64,000 nt of DNA from Rhodospirillaceae bacterium (GCA_018701215.1 JABIWH010000005.1:124001-188000), one strand, 5' to 3'. Counted from the stretch's first letter, positions 17,586 to 26,402 are shown. Numbers and translations are program-made. The notes: generated by a model from the letters alone, not told the origin.

Positions 17586-18938
17586 ATGGAGCGCGAATTT
17601 TTTGGCACCGACGGTATTCGCGGTACCGCCAACACCTGGCCCATGACGGCGGAAATCGCGGTCCGGGCCGGCATGGCGGCGGGATTGCAGTTTACCCGTG
17701 GAGAGCATCGCCACAGGGTCGTGGTCGGCAAGGACACCCGCCTGTCGGGCTATATGCTGGAGCCGGCCCTGACCGCCGGCTTCACCTCTGTCGGCATGGA
17801 TGTCATTTTGGTTGGCCCGATGCCCACGCCGGCGGTCGCTCTGCTAACCCGCAGCCTGCGGGCGGACTTGGGCGTGGTGCTTTCAGCCTCGCATAATGCC
17901 TACGCCGACAATGGCATCAAATTGTTCGGCCCCGACGGCTATAAACTGTCGGACCGTATCGAGATGGAGATCGAGGCGCGCATGCAGTCCGACATGGCCG
18001 CCAATCTGGCCAGCCCCGGCGATCTTGGCCGCGCCATGCGGTTGGAGGACGCGCCGGGCCGTTATATCGAGGCGGCAAAGGCCACCTTCCCCTCTGCGAA
18101 CCGCCTGGATGGTCTGAAGATCGTGATCGATTGCGCCAACGGCGCCGCTTACAAGGTCGCGCCCACGGTGTTGTGGGAGTTGGAGGCGGAAGTGATCCCC
18201 ATTGGCGTCGATCCCGACGGCTTCAATATCAACCAGGATTGCGGTTCGGTTCACACCGATACCATGCGCGAGCAGGTTGTCGCCCATGGCGCCGATGTCG
18301 GCATTGCCCTGGATGGTGATGCGGACCGCTTGATCCTGGCCGATGAAAACGGCCAGTTGATTGACGGCGATCAGTTAATGGCCGCTATTGGCGACTATTG
18401 GGCCGAGACCGGCGCTCTGAAGGGCGGCGGTATCGTCGCCACGGTGATGTCCAATCTGGGCTTGGAACGATATTTGATCGGCCGGGGGCTGGAGTTGATC
18501 CGGACCCAGGTTGGCGACCGCTATGTGGTCGAGCATATGCGCCAGCACGGCTATAACGTCGGCGGCGAACAATCGGGCCATATCGTTATGTCGGATTTCG
18601 GCACCACCGGCGACGGCCTGGTCGCCGCCCTGCAGGTCCTGGCCTTGATCGTGGCCGAAGGACGACCGGTGAGCGAGGTTTGCCGCCGTTTTGAGCCGGT
18701 ACCGCAATTGCTGAAAAACGTCCGCTACACCGGCGCCTCGCCATTGGATACTGAAAAGGTGGCCAACGCCATTCAGGCCCAGCGCAGCCGCCTTGGTGAT
18801 AAGGGGCGGCTGTTGATCCGGCCTTCGGGAACCGAGCCGTTGATCCGGGTCATGGCCGAGGGCGATGATGGCGACTTGATCCATTCCGTGGTTGATGAAT
18901 TGGTGGACATGATCGAGGCCACGGCGGCGGCCAATTGA
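17586..18938 (+). CDS. glmM: Phosphoglucosamine mutase GlmM
   Basis: GlmM converts glucosamine-6-P to glucosamine-1-P, the second step to UDP-GlcNAc for peptidoglycan and LPS. The 450-residue protein begins MEREFFGTDGIRGTAN and has the phosphoserine loop LSASHNAYADNGIK with the catalytic Ser at residue 102. The metal-binding DGDADR sits near 240, the sugar-binding loop GGEQSGH near 325, and the phosphate-binding RPSGTEPLIRVMAEG near 412. Length is standard. The order ftsH-folP-glmM is widely conserved in proteobacteria. Confidence 0.97.
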   Translation: MEREFFGTDGIRGTANTWPMTAEIAVRAGMAAGLQFTRGEHRHRVVVGKDTRLSGYMLEPALTAGFTSVGMDVILVGPMPTPAVALLTRSLRADLGVVLSASHNAYADNGIKLFGPDGYKLSDRIEMEIEARMQSDMAANLASPGDLGRAMRLEDAPGRYIEAAKATFPSANRLDGLKIVIDCANGAAYKVAPTVLWELEAEVIPIGVDPDGFNINQDCGSVHTDTMREQVVAHGADVGIALDGDADRLILADENGQLIDGDQLMAAIGDYWAETGALKGGGIVATVMSNLGLERYLIGRGLELIRTQVGDRYVVEHMRQHGYNVGGEQSGHIVMSDFGTTGDGLVAALQVLALIVAEGRPVSEVCRRFEPVPQLLKNVRYTGASPLDTEKVANAIQAQRSRLGDKGRLLIRPSGTEPLIRVMAEGDDGDLIHSVVDELVDMIEATAAAN

Positions 18939-18951
18939 GATAGGGCATCCA

Positions 18952-19749
18952 ATGCAAGGCAGAGTACTGATTATCGCCGGCTCGGATTCGGGCGGCGGCG
19001 CGGGTATTCAGGCGGATATCAAGACAGTGACCGCCCTGGGCGGTTATGCCGCGACGGCGATTACCGCCCTGACGGCACAGAATACCAACGGCGTTCATGG
19101 CATCCATGAAGTCCCCCCTGCGTTCGTGACGCAACAGATCGAGGTCGTGCTCGACGATATCGGCGCCGACGCCATTAAAACCGGCATGCTGCACCGGGTC
19201 GAGGTCCTGGATGCGGTGACCTCCGCACTGGCGCGGTCGGCGGTTGATGTGCCTCTGGTGGTCGATCCGGTGATGGTGGCAAAGGGCGGCGCCTCGTTAT
19301 TGGATGACGATGCCCGTGCCATGGTGCGCGAACGTCTGCTGCCCCGCGCAACGGTCCTGACCCCGAATATTCCCGAGGCGGAAATCCTGGCCGGAATGAG
19401 CATCGGGGACGAGGCGGCAATGGCGGCCGCCGGGCGCAAGCTGCTGGCCATGGGCCCCAAAGCGGTATTGATGAAGGGCGGCCATCTGCCGGGTGACGAT
19501 GTTTTTGATCTGTTGCTGACCGAGACGGGGATACAGCGCTTTACCTCGCCCCGCATTGAAAGCCGTCATACCCATGGTACCGGCTGCACCCTGGCCTCGG
19601 CTCTGGCCTGCGGCCTGGCCCAAGGCTTGGCGACGGCTGCGGCGGTGGAACGGGCGCGGGGCTATGTCTTGCAAGCGATCTTGAGCGCGCCGGGCTATGG
19701 CCAGGGCCATGGGCCCTTGAACCACGGCCATACAGTAACCGATGGATAA
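18952..19749 (+). CDS. thiD: Hydroxymethylpyrimidine/phosphomethylpyrimidine kinase
   Basis: ThiD phosphorylates HMP and HMP-P to HMP-PP for thiamine synthesis. The 265-residue ribokinase-fold protein has GSDSGGGAGIQADIKT near residues 10-25, the HMP loop KTGML near 75, DPVMVAKGG near 103, and the anion-hole/catalytic signature THGTGCTLASALA near 205-217 with the catalytic Cys of the family. It lies 13 bases after glmM and overlaps the following thioesterase gene by eight bases, so it belongs to the same transcript. No THI-box riboswitch is visible upstream. Confidence 0.94.
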   Translation: MQGRVLIIAGSDSGGGAGIQADIKTVTALGGYAATAITALTAQNTNGVHGIHEVPPAFVTQQIEVVLDDIGADAIKTGMLHRVEVLDAVTSALARSAVDVPLVVDPVMVAKGGASLLDDDARAMVRERLLPRATVLTPNIPEAEILAGMSIGDEAAMAAAGRKLLAMGPKAVLMKGGHLPGDDVFDLLLTETGIQRFTSPRIESRHTHGTGCTLASALACGLAQGLATAAAVERARGYVLQAILSAPGYGQGHGPLNHGHTVTDG

Positions 19750-20245
19750 GCCTGATAGCACGCGGCAACGGAGTTACAGCTGGCACGATCCCAGCCGTCA
19801 TTGGTCGCGCCTGGGTGAATTATCGGGCTTGGACTATCTTTCCGCCGTTGTCCGGGGCGAGGTGCAACCGCCGCCCGTCGCGATCGCCATGCGCCTGGCC
19901 CTGGTCGAGGTGTCAAAGGGCCGGGTGGTGTACACCGGGCAGCCCGGCGAAGATTTCGCCAACGATGTAGGCTCGGTCCAGGGCGGCTGGCTGGCAGCCT
20001 TGATCGACGCCGCCATCGGCAGCGCGGTGCATTCCGCCCTGCCTGCCGGGCCGCGCTATACGACGTTGGAATTGAAGGTCAATTATGTCCGCGCGGTGGC
20101 CGTGGACAGTGGCGAGATCCGCTGCATCGCCGAAGCCCTGCATATGGGCCGCAGCACCGCGACGGCCCAGGCCCGTGCCGTGGATGCGAACGGTAAACTT
20201 TACGCCCATGCCACCACGACCTGCCTGATTTTGCCCAGTGACTGA
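19742..20245 (+). CDS. PaaI-family hotdog thioesterase
   Basis: A 167-residue single hotdog-domain protein, probably an acyl-CoA thioesterase of the PaaI group. The family block VGSVQGGWLAALIDAAIGSAVHSAL lies near residues 77-101 (core QGGWLAALIDAAIG). It is followed by TTLELKVNYVRAV and a C-terminal strand with STATAQARAVDANGKLYAHATTTCL (core ATAQARAVDANGKLYAHA). The N-terminal ~40 residues are an extension of unknown role. It overlaps thiD by eight bases; the substrate is not evident from context. Confidence 0.85.
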   Translation: MDKPDSTRQRSYSWHDPSRHWSRLGELSGLDYLSAVVRGEVQPPPVAIAMRLALVEVSKGRVVYTGQPGEDFANDVGSVQGGWLAALIDAAIGSAVHSALPAGPRYTTLELKVNYVRAVAVDSGEIRCIAEALHMGRSTATAQARAVDANGKLYAHATTTCLILPSD

Positions 20246-20272
20246 GTGGGGACTGAGTGGGGACTGAACGGC
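20240..20272 (+). repeat. Triplet of 11-bp units at the thioesterase/MFS junction
   Basis: GACTGAGTGGG occurs twice in tandem (20240-20250, 20251-20261), and a third degenerate unit GACTGAACGGC follows at 20262-20272. The first unit contains the thioesterase stop codon, and the MFS ATG lies three bases after the last unit. It looks like a recent slippage duplication that pushed the two genes apart. Confidence 0.7.
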
Positions 20273-20274
20273 GA

Positions 20275-21498
20275 ATGACCGGCACGTCTGGATTAGGCCA
20301 ACGAGCGGCCCTGCCACCGGCGCAGACACGTTGGTTGATTATCATCCTCGGTACCCTGACAGCCTTTGGGCCCATGTCCATCGACATGTACCTGCCCAGC
20401 CTGCCGTCCATGGCGGCCGATCTGGACGCGCCCGTCGGCGGCGTGCAAATGACGCTCAGCAGCTTTTTTGTCGGCATGGGACTGGGCCAGTTGCTGTTCG
20501 GTCCACTGTCCGACCGCTTTGGCCGGCGCCCCATGCTGTTGGCGGGTATTGTCCTGTATATTCTGACGTCTGCCCTGTGTGCGTTGAGTACGGGTATTGA
20601 GATGCTGATCGGCCTGCGCCTGTTGCAGGCCCTGGGCGGCAGCGCGGCGGCGGTTATCGCGCGCGCCATGGTGCGGGATTTCTTTGCCGGCGATCAAGCC
20701 GCCCGCGTGCTCTCGCTAATCATGCTGGTGATGGGCGCCGCGCCGCTGATTGCGCCTTTCATCGGCGGCTATGTCCTGGTCTGGTTCCAATGGCGCGCGA
20801 TCTTTTGGGTGCTGGCGGGCTTTGGCCTGATATGCTTTTTTCTGGTCCTTGGCGCTCTGCCGGAGAGCCATCCGGCGGAACGGCGCAGCCGCCATGGTCT
20901 GGTGGGTATGTTGGGAGTTTACGGCCGAATTCTGGGGCATCCCGGTGCGCTGGGTTATCTGCTGGCCAATGCCACCGCCTATGGCGGCATGTTCGCATTT
21001 TTTGCCGGCTCGCCCTTTGTTTACATCAAGATTTTTCAGGTGGCGCCGGAACACTACGGTTATCTGTTCGCCTGCAATGTCATTGCCCTGATCGGCAATT
21101 CGTTGTTGAACGCAAAATTGGTGCTGCGCCTGGGCGCCCATCGCCTGTTCGTCCTGGGCACGGCTTTGACCGCCGTTGGCGGTCTGGTCCTGCTGTTCAA
21201 CGCGGTGACGGGATTTGGCGGCCTGCCCGGCATTGTGGTACCGCTATTCATCTATATCGGCGCCTTGAGCCTGATCGGCGCCAACGCCCTGGCCCTGGCC
21301 CTGGACCGCTTCCCCCAGGCGGCGGGCAGTGTATCCGCCCTCTCGGGTGGCCTGATGTTCCTGTTCGGCGCGCTGTCGGCGGGCGCGGTCAGCCTGTTCC
21401 ATGATGGTAGTGCCCTGGCCATGGCCGCCGTCATCGCCGTCACGGGGCTGACCACCCTGGCGCTGCAATTCGGCCTGACCCGAACAAAAGCTCAATAA
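20275..21498 (+). CDS. Bcr/CflA-type MFS drug efflux transporter
   Basis: A 407-residue inner-membrane antiporter with twelve predicted membrane segments. The opening TRWLIIILGTLTAFGPMSIDMYLPSLPSMA (core GPMSIDMYLPSLP, near residues 28-40) and the loop LLFGPLSDRFGRRPMLLAG (core GPLSDRFGRRPML) are typical of Bcr/CflA bicyclomycin and chloramphenicol exporters. The motif-C region VMGAAPLIAPFIGGYVL is also present. The start is ATG 20275; a GTG at 20257 is possible. Its end overlaps the convergent iron-sulfur gene by seven bases. The actual substrate is unknown. Confidence 0.9.
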   Translation: MTGTSGLGQRAALPPAQTRWLIIILGTLTAFGPMSIDMYLPSLPSMAADLDAPVGGVQMTLSSFFVGMGLGQLLFGPLSDRFGRRPMLLAGIVLYILTSALCALSTGIEMLIGLRLLQALGGSAAAVIARAMVRDFFAGDQAARVLSLIMLVMGAAPLIAPFIGGYVLVWFQWRAIFWVLAGFGLICFFLVLGALPESHPAERRSRHGLVGMLGVYGRILGHPGALGYLLANATAYGGMFAFFAGSPFVYIKIFQVAPEHYGYLFACNVIALIGNSLLNAKLVLRLGAHRLFVLGTALTAVGGLVLLFNAVTGFGGLPGIVVPLFIYIGALSLIGANALALALDRFPQAAGSVSALSGGLMFLFGALSAGAVSLFHDGSALAMAAVIAVTGLTTLALQFGLTRTKAQ

Positions 21499-22163
21499 TT
21501 GCGCAGAAACGCCGCCATGTGGAAATGCGCCTGGGACGGGGCATAGTGATAGTCCCGGCCAACGGGGCAGGCCCGCCGCGCCCGGCAACCCTGGTGCAGG
21601 CAATCCCCGCCTTCGGGTTTGCGTAAATGATCAGCGCAGGCCGGCACATCATAGGCACCGTCGCTGAATGCAGCCACGGGACAGCTGCTTAAACAGGGCC
21701 GGTCGGCACAGCTATCGCATGGATGAATGTCCAGAGGCGGCGGCAGATCCATTTTATGGCCGAACAACAAAGCGCCGCGATAGGCATGCCACAGACCATA
21801 TTCGGGATGGATCAACGGACCAATGGGTGATGACGACAAGCCCTCGGACCGCCGCGCCCAGCGTAGAAATGGCAGATGCGGCGGGCCGGCAAAGGGAAAC
21901 ACGACGTCGGCGCCCAAATCCCGCGCCAGAGGTGTAAGTTTCTCCCGGCACCAATCGTCCAGGGCATGCTCACCCGCCACATGGTCACTGAAATTTCGCC
22001 AAAGCCCGGGTCCGGCATTACCCACCAGAACCACCGTGGCCGTTGTCCGGCCATCCCGCAGTGCCGGCACGGCGTCGTCGGCGCGAGGCTGAAAGCCGCC
22101 ACGCGGGATCAAGCCAAGCGATGCGGCCGCCACCACGATCTGATCAAACTGCGTTACGCTCAT
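21492..22163 (-). CDS. 4Fe-4S dicluster protein, epoxyqueuosine-reductase-like
   Basis: A 223-residue protein with a C-terminal two-cluster ferredoxin domain: CDSCADRPCLSSCPVAAF and then CLHQGCRARRACPVG, with both CPV ends typical. The N-terminal half resembles the substrate domain of QueG-type proteins but is much shorter than true QueG (~350 residues) and lacks its HEAT-like tail. The electron donor and substrate are unknown. It is divergent from the next gene with a 43-base gap, and it converges on the MFS gene. Confidence 0.75.
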   Translation of the reverse strand: MSVTQFDQIVVAAASLGLIPRGGFQPRADDAVPALRDGRTTATVVLVGNAGPGLWRNFSDHVAGEHALDDWCREKLTPLARDLGADVVFPFAGPPHLPFLRWARRSEGLSSSPIGPLIHPEYGLWHAYRGALLFGHKMDLPPPLDIHPCDSCADRPCLSSCPVAAFSDGAYDVPACADHLRKPEGGDCLHQGCRARRACPVGRDYHYAPSQAHFHMAAFLRNY

Positions 22164-22206
22164 ATGTCATTCGCCTCCGCCGCCATTCCATGGCATCTTG
22201 CAGGCA

Positions 22207-23085
22207 ATGAACGCAAAGACAAGTATCGACCGCTTACATTATCTGATTGTTGCCTTCGGCCTTCTGGCCCTGCTGGGTCAGTGCCAGCCGGTGCCCAAGC
22301 CGTTCGCCGCCGCCCATAAGGGTGATTTCAGCGCCATCCAGATCGGTCCCAGAGCCGGCATCCTGGTGTTGCCAATTACAGGCACGGCGGAGCCGGACGC
22401 CAGTGGCAGGCTGGCCAATGCCATGGCAAAGGCGCTTCGCCTGCACGAGGTCACGGCCACCACGGGCAAGGGTCATCGCCGCGGCCATTTGCTGCGCGGC
22501 AGCACCACCATGACGTCCAGCGGCCTGCTGCGCCTGAACTGGCGCCTGCACAATGCGGCGGGCGAGGAAATCATGACCATCGTCCAGGAGGAACCGGTTA
22601 CACCCATCGCCTGGCAACAGCCCAATAGTGACTTGCTCGCCAGATTGGCCCGTAACGGCGCGGACGCCATCGACCAGAGATTGCGCCGGGAGGAACGCCA
22701 CCAGGGCCGGCGGATCAGTCTGGCGACGGTCAGTCTAGGCCCGGTGGATGGCGTGCCGGGCCAAGGCGGCCGCCACCTGGCCGCCGCCATGCAGGCCGCC
22801 CTGGCCAAAGCCGGGGTGCCGCTGTCAGAAGAAACAGTGGACGACGGCTTTGTTCTGCTGGGCAGCATGCGTGTAACGCCCAGCGACGGCGGCGTGCAGT
22901 TTCGGGAAATACAAATCGTCTGGCATCTGATTCGCGCCGACGGCCGGGAGTTCGGCAAGATCAGCCAGGCCAACCGGATACCCGCCGCGCAACTAAAAGG
23001 GAACTGGCGCTTTCTAGCCCAGGCCATTGCCCGGGCCGGCGCACCGGGAGTACTGGATTTACTCCGCAGAGATCCTGGCGGATAG
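22207..23085 (+). CDS. Hypothetical exported protein, possible lipoprotein
   Basis: I do not recognise this 292-residue protein. It starts with a signal-like segment (LHYLIVAFGLLALLGQCQPV). The Cys could be lipidated, but Gln at -1 is unusual for a lipobox, so a plain signal peptide or anchor is equally possible. Two similar halves, each with ILVLPITG- or ISLATVSLG-like strands, suggest a duplicated alpha/beta fold. ATG 22207 is preferred to TTG 22198. The 3' end overlaps the convergent isomerase gene by 27 bases. Confidence 0.65.
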   Translation: MNAKTSIDRLHYLIVAFGLLALLGQCQPVPKPFAAAHKGDFSAIQIGPRAGILVLPITGTAEPDASGRLANAMAKALRLHEVTATTGKGHRRGHLLRGSTTMTSSGLLRLNWRLHNAAGEEIMTIVQEEPVTPIAWQQPNSDLLARLARNGADAIDQRLRREERHQGRRISLATVSLGPVDGVPGQGGRHLAAAMQAALAKAGVPLSEETVDDGFVLLGSMRVTPSDGGVQFREIQIVWHLIRADGREFGKISQANRIPAAQLKGNWRFLAQAIARAGAPGVLDLLRRDPGG

Positions 23086-23658
23086 CGCCGCTTCGATGGT
23101 GTCGAGGCGGTCCTGGCCAAAGAATATCTCTGTACCAATGAAGAATGTCGGCACCCCAAAGGCGCCGCGGCTTGCCGCCGCCTCGGTCGCGGCAAGCAAT
23201 TGATCCTTGGTGGTCTGCTGCTGCATGCGCGCGAAGATCATCTTGGAATCAAAACCGGCGTTATCAAGAACTTCTGCTACAACCGCCGGATCGGACATAT
23301 CGCAGGCTTCCGCCCACATGGCGCGGAACAGCGCCGTGGTATATTCGGCCAGACGGCCGGTTTGTTCCGCTATCATCGCCCCGCGCATCAGAGGCAGAGA
23401 TTCGAATGGCGCCTTGGGGTGAAAATCGAGTTTGATACCGTACGTCCGGGACAGGCGCGGCAGTTCGACCCGCATCATATAATTTCGCTTGGCCGGCACC
23501 GCCAGGGGGGATGCATTGCCACTCAGCTTGAAGACGCCGCCGGCCAGAACGGGCCTTAGGGTCAATGTTGCGCCCGTCCGTTCAAGAATACCCGGCAGCC
23601 GTTCATGCGCAATATAGGACGGCGGACTTGCGACATCGTAGTAGAATTCAAGGTCCAT
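23059..23658 (-). CDS. DsbA-fold isomerase, 2-hydroxychromene-2-carboxylate isomerase family
   Basis: A 199-residue thioredoxin-superfamily protein of the HCCA isomerase (NahD, GST kappa-like) type. It begins MDLEFYYDVASPPSYIAHERLP, with the catalytic Ser in SPPSY near residue 12, and has FGVPTFFIGTEIFFGQDRLD near the C-terminus, the cis-Pro loop typical of this group. Such enzymes are glutathione-dependent and act in aromatic degradation, but no other naphthalene genes are nearby. It overlaps the preceding minus-strand gene by 11 bases, suggesting coupling with the C_GCAxxG_C_C protein. Confidence 0.85.
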   Translation of the reverse strand: MDLEFYYDVASPPSYIAHERLPGILERTGATLTLRPVLAGGVFKLSGNASPLAVPAKRNYMMRVELPRLSRTYGIKLDFHPKAPFESLPLMRGAMIAEQTGRLAEYTTALFRAMWAEACDMSDPAVVAEVLDNAGFDSKMIFARMQQQTTKDQLLAATEAAASRGAFGVPTFFIGTEIFFGQDRLDTIEAALSARISAE

Positions 23659-24115
23659 TTGTATCCGCGCTCCGGGCCGCCGCGTCTTTCAAAATTTGCT
23701 CAACCATGGCCGCGGCGGCGCCAGTGAAGTCGATACATTTGCTGGCCAGGTTCTGCTCCTCGAAGTCCTTGCGTCCCTCGGTGGTATCCAAATCCACACC
23801 GAGCAGCTCCGTGCAATTCGTCGAACCGAAACGATGCTCGAAAGCCCGCATCATTGCGCGCACCGCATCGTAGGTTGGCCGGGCAGATTGCTCCGGATCA
23901 ACCCGCCCATGCACCAGACCCAGGGCCAGGACCGCGCCGGTCACGGCGCCGCAGGGACCGCCGCTTCGAGCCATGCCGCCACAAAATCCGGTGGCCATGC
24001 CGGGGATGAGCGCGTGGTCCATGCCTTGGCCCTCGGCAGTTGCCTTGCAGACGGCCTCGGCGCAATAGAATCCATCTTTAAACAACTCCCGTCCGCGGGC
24101 TTCGGCGTTATTCAT
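23648..24115 (-). CDS. C_GCAxxG_C_C family redox protein
   Basis: A 155-residue cysteine protein of the C-GCAxxG-C-C family (function unproven; family members are suspected redox or metal proteins). The pattern is visible as FYCAEAVCKA near residues 17-26, FCGGMARSGGPCGAVTGA near 44-61, an internal STNCTEL near 100, and a late SKCIDF near 125. It is the first gene of a two-gene minus-strand unit with the DsbA-fold isomerase, which suggests a thiol or glutathione theme. Confidence 0.83.
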   Translation of the reverse strand: MNNAEARGRELFKDGFYCAEAVCKATAEGQGMDHALIPGMATGFCGGMARSGGPCGAVTGAVLALGLVHGRVDPEQSARPTYDAVRAMMRAFEHRFGSTNCTELLGVDLDTTEGRKDFEEQNLASKCIDFTGAAAAMVEQILKDAAARSADTNGP

Positions 24116-24235
24116 TTCACTGCTCCAAAGATCATTATTAATTCGATATTTCCAGAATTATAGAATTAATATAATATTGTAAAGAAAAAAAGCTTCGATG
24201 TTAGACTCATGGCGTCAGCGCAGGGAGGCACCGTC
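24116..24235. promoter_or_regulatory. AT-rich divergent promoter region
   Basis: This 120-base gap is by far the most AT-rich stretch nearby. It contains an exact TATAAT at 24170-24175 on the plus strand and a direct repeat AGAATTA-T-AGAATTA at about 24154-24168. The repeat overlaps the region where a -35 box would fall, so it could be an operator for either divergent gene. No matching TTGACA is present. GGGAGG at 24223-24228 is the ribosome site for the VOC gene. Confidence 0.4.
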
Positions 24236-25111
24236 ATGACAATAACCAGCCCACTTTGGGGTGCGGAACTGGATCACATTCGCCTGGATTCAACCGACCC
24301 GACGCAAATGGCGGCGTTCTATCGGGATGCCTTCGCCATGACGGAGCAGGCCTTGGCCGACGGCACCGTCTTGTTGCGCGGCCCCGACCGCCGTTTGATC
24401 ATCGGCCCCGGCGCCGATGCCGGCAGTAGCCAGCCCTATAGCGCCTTTCGCTTTGCCGATCAGTCCCGATTGGATGCCTACAAGGCCCATTTGACCTCTC
24501 AGGGCGTCAACCTGATGCCAACGCCCACCCCCCTGTTCGCCGACGGCGCGTTCGCGGTGGCCGATCCTGATGGCCGGCGGATGGTATTCGGGCTTGTCAG
24601 TGACACCGGCAATGCGGACGGCGGCGCCCCGTCGGGGCATCCACCGGGGCGGTTGCAGCATGTGGTGGTTGCCACCGCCGATCTGGCGGCGATGATGGCG
24701 TTCTATGAAGAGACCCTGGGCTTTGTCGCCACTGATCATGTGCTGCGCGACGATGAGGATGGCGGTCAGACCTTGACGGCGGTGTTCTATCGCTCCACCC
24801 CGGAACATCATTCCTTTGCCATGTTCCTTTCCGATGCCGCCCGCCCGGACCATCATGCCTATGAAGTTTCGTGCTGGAACGATATCCGTGACTGGGCCGA
24901 TCACATGGCCACGCTGGAGATAAATTTATGGTGGGGGCCGGGCCGCCATGGCCCCGGTAACAACCTGTTCTTCATGGTCGAGGATCCGGATGGCTACAAG
25001 GTCGAAATCTCGGCTGAGTTGGAAGATATGGCCGATGACGACCCGGTCCGCCAATGGCCCCATAACGAACGCTCCCTCAACCTCTGGGGGCCCGGCTGGA
25101 TGCGGGTTTAA
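24236..25111 (+). CDS. VOC-family two-domain extradiol-dioxygenase-like protein
   Basis: A 291-residue protein with two vicinal-oxygen-chelate modules (residues ~8-130 and ~145-270), the layout of type I extradiol catechol dioxygenases. In the second module the three metal ligands can be placed: His in LQHVVVAT, His in DHHAYEVS and Glu in YKVEISAE. The N-terminal module has lost its ligands, as usual. It may be a ring-cleavage dioxygenase or a glyoxalase relative; context does not decide. ATG 24236 is chosen because GGGAGG lies seven bases upstream; ATG 24209 is the alternative. Confidence 0.85.
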   Translation: MTITSPLWGAELDHIRLDSTDPTQMAAFYRDAFAMTEQALADGTVLLRGPDRRLIIGPGADAGSSQPYSAFRFADQSRLDAYKAHLTSQGVNLMPTPTPLFADGAFAVADPDGRRMVFGLVSDTGNADGGAPSGHPPGRLQHVVVATADLAAMMAFYEETLGFVATDHVLRDDEDGGQTLTAVFYRSTPEHHSFAMFLSDAARPDHHAYEVSCWNDIRDWADHMATLEINLWWGPGRHGPGNNLFFMVEDPDGYKVEISAELEDMADDDPVRQWPHNERSLNLWGPGWMRV

Positions 25112-25215
25112 CTTTTTTCGCTCACCCTGGTGCGCGAAAGCGCACCGCTCCGCGTGGGCGGCGCATAAGCGCCGGGCCGCCGTCGCGGCCCAATCCACGG
25201 AACAAGCGGCAAATG

Positions 25216-25707
25216 CTAAAGGCCCGAACCCTGCCAGTTCTGGTCCGGTTCGGCGGGCGCGGAGCCTAATGCGGCGGCCTTGATGCCCTGAATGGCGCAA
25301 TATTCGTCTTTTTCCGAGGTATCGCCGCTGATGCCGACGGCGCCAATGACATGGCTATCGCCATTCAAGACCAAGACCCCGCCGGGAACCGGTACAAAAC
25401 GGCCATCGGAGGCAGCGGCCAAAGCACCCTGAAAGGCCGGGCGCTGACCCAGGCGATCACGAATTGTACGGCTGGGAATGCCCATGCCCAGGGCGCCCCA
25501 GGCCTTGCCCGTGGCTATATCCACCCGCAGGATGCCGCTGCCGTCCTGGCGCTTCAGGGCCACTGTATGGCCGCCCGCATCCAACACCACGACGGTCAAG
25601 GGCAACATGTCAGCGGCAATGCCCGCGGCCAATGCGGAATCAATGATCTTGTCCGCCACCACCAGGGACATGTCGGTCTTCAGATCGTATAGCTTGGGCT
25701 CGGTCAT
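25216..25707 (-). CDS. GlcG/HbpS-family heme-binding-like protein (DUF336)
   Basis: A 163-residue protein of the GlcG/HbpS family, found beside glycolate or aromatic pathways and in heme sensing. Family features are VVLDAGGHTVALKRQDG near residues 40-56, SGDTSEKDEYCAIQGIKAA near the C-terminus (core GDTSEKDEYCAIQGI) and a central GGVLVLNGDSHVIGAVGISG (core VIGAVGISG). No signal peptide is present. It is followed on the same strand by unassigned sequence and preceded by a Nudix gene 20 bases upstream, probably in one unit. Confidence 0.87.
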   Translation of the reverse strand: MTEPKLYDLKTDMSLVVADKIIDSALAAGIAADMLPLTVVVLDAGGHTVALKRQDGSGILRVDIATGKAWGALGMGIPSRTIRDRLGQRPAFQGALAAASDGRFVPVPGGVLVLNGDSHVIGAVGISGDTSEKDEYCAIQGIKAAALGSAPAEPDQNWQGSGL

Positions 25708-25727
25708 GGTGCCTAACTCGTCTGTGC

Positions 25728-26279
25728 CTATCGCGTCCGGTGGCGGTCGAGTTCCGGATTATCAAAGGGTTGAAAGGCGGTCAGGTCCTTGGTCTCGTAA
25801 TAATGTTTCAAGGCCCAGACGCCGGTGGGAAAGGCGATCTCGTCCCAGGGAATATCCTCCCAGGCAAACAGGCCCACCTCCAGGCTTTCCTCGCCCGCGC
25901 CCATCTCCGGACTGGTCATGCGGGCCCGGTAAAACATATGCACCTGGCTGATGCGGGGAATATTGTAGATCCCGATCAGAGCGTCGATTTCGATCTTGGC
26001 GCAGGCCTCTTCCAAAGTCTCCCGCTCCGCGCCCTCGGCGGTGCTCTCGCCTTCTTCCATGTATCCGGCCGGCACGGTCCAATAGCCGTGACGCGGTTCA
26101 ATGGCCCGTTTGCATAGCAGGATCTTGTCCTCCCAGGTGCAGACGGCGCCAACCACGATGTTCGGATTGACGTAATGAATCCAGCCGCAGTCACCGCAGA
26201 CGTGGCGCTCGTGAGTATCACCCTCGGGGATGTCGCGGGCGAAAGGATAGCTTGTGATAGGTCCGTTATTCATGCCCAT
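25728..26279 (-). CDS. Nudix hydrolase with N-terminal zinc ribbon
   Basis: A 183-residue Nudix protein. A CGDCGW half-zinc-ribbon near residue 29 is followed by YVNPNIVVGAVC, the arrangement seen in NudC-like and related pyrophosphatases. The Nudix box is GYMEEGESTAEGAERETLEEA near residues 72-92 (core GESTAEGAERETLEE). The acidic metal ligands are present, but the usual Gly after the EE pair is replaced by Cys two residues on. The substrate is unknown. The start could also be the Met two codons later. Confidence 0.87.
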   Translation of the reverse strand: MGMNNGPITSYPFARDIPEGDTHERHVCGDCGWIHYVNPNIVVGAVCTWEDKILLCKRAIEPRHGYWTVPAGYMEEGESTAEGAERETLEEACAKIEIDALIGIYNIPRISQVHMFYRARMTSPEMGAGEESLEVGLFAWEDIPWDEIAFPTGVWALKHYYETKDLTAFQPFDNPELDRHRTR

Positions 26280-26402
26280 AATGTGGCATCAAGGCGCGCC
26301 CGCGTCTAGCGCAGTTCCAGGCTAGATACTGGTTATGCTACATAGGCGCTAATTGAATGAACGCCAAAAAATGGACGCCTCAATGATTGGAAGGATGAAA
26401 AA

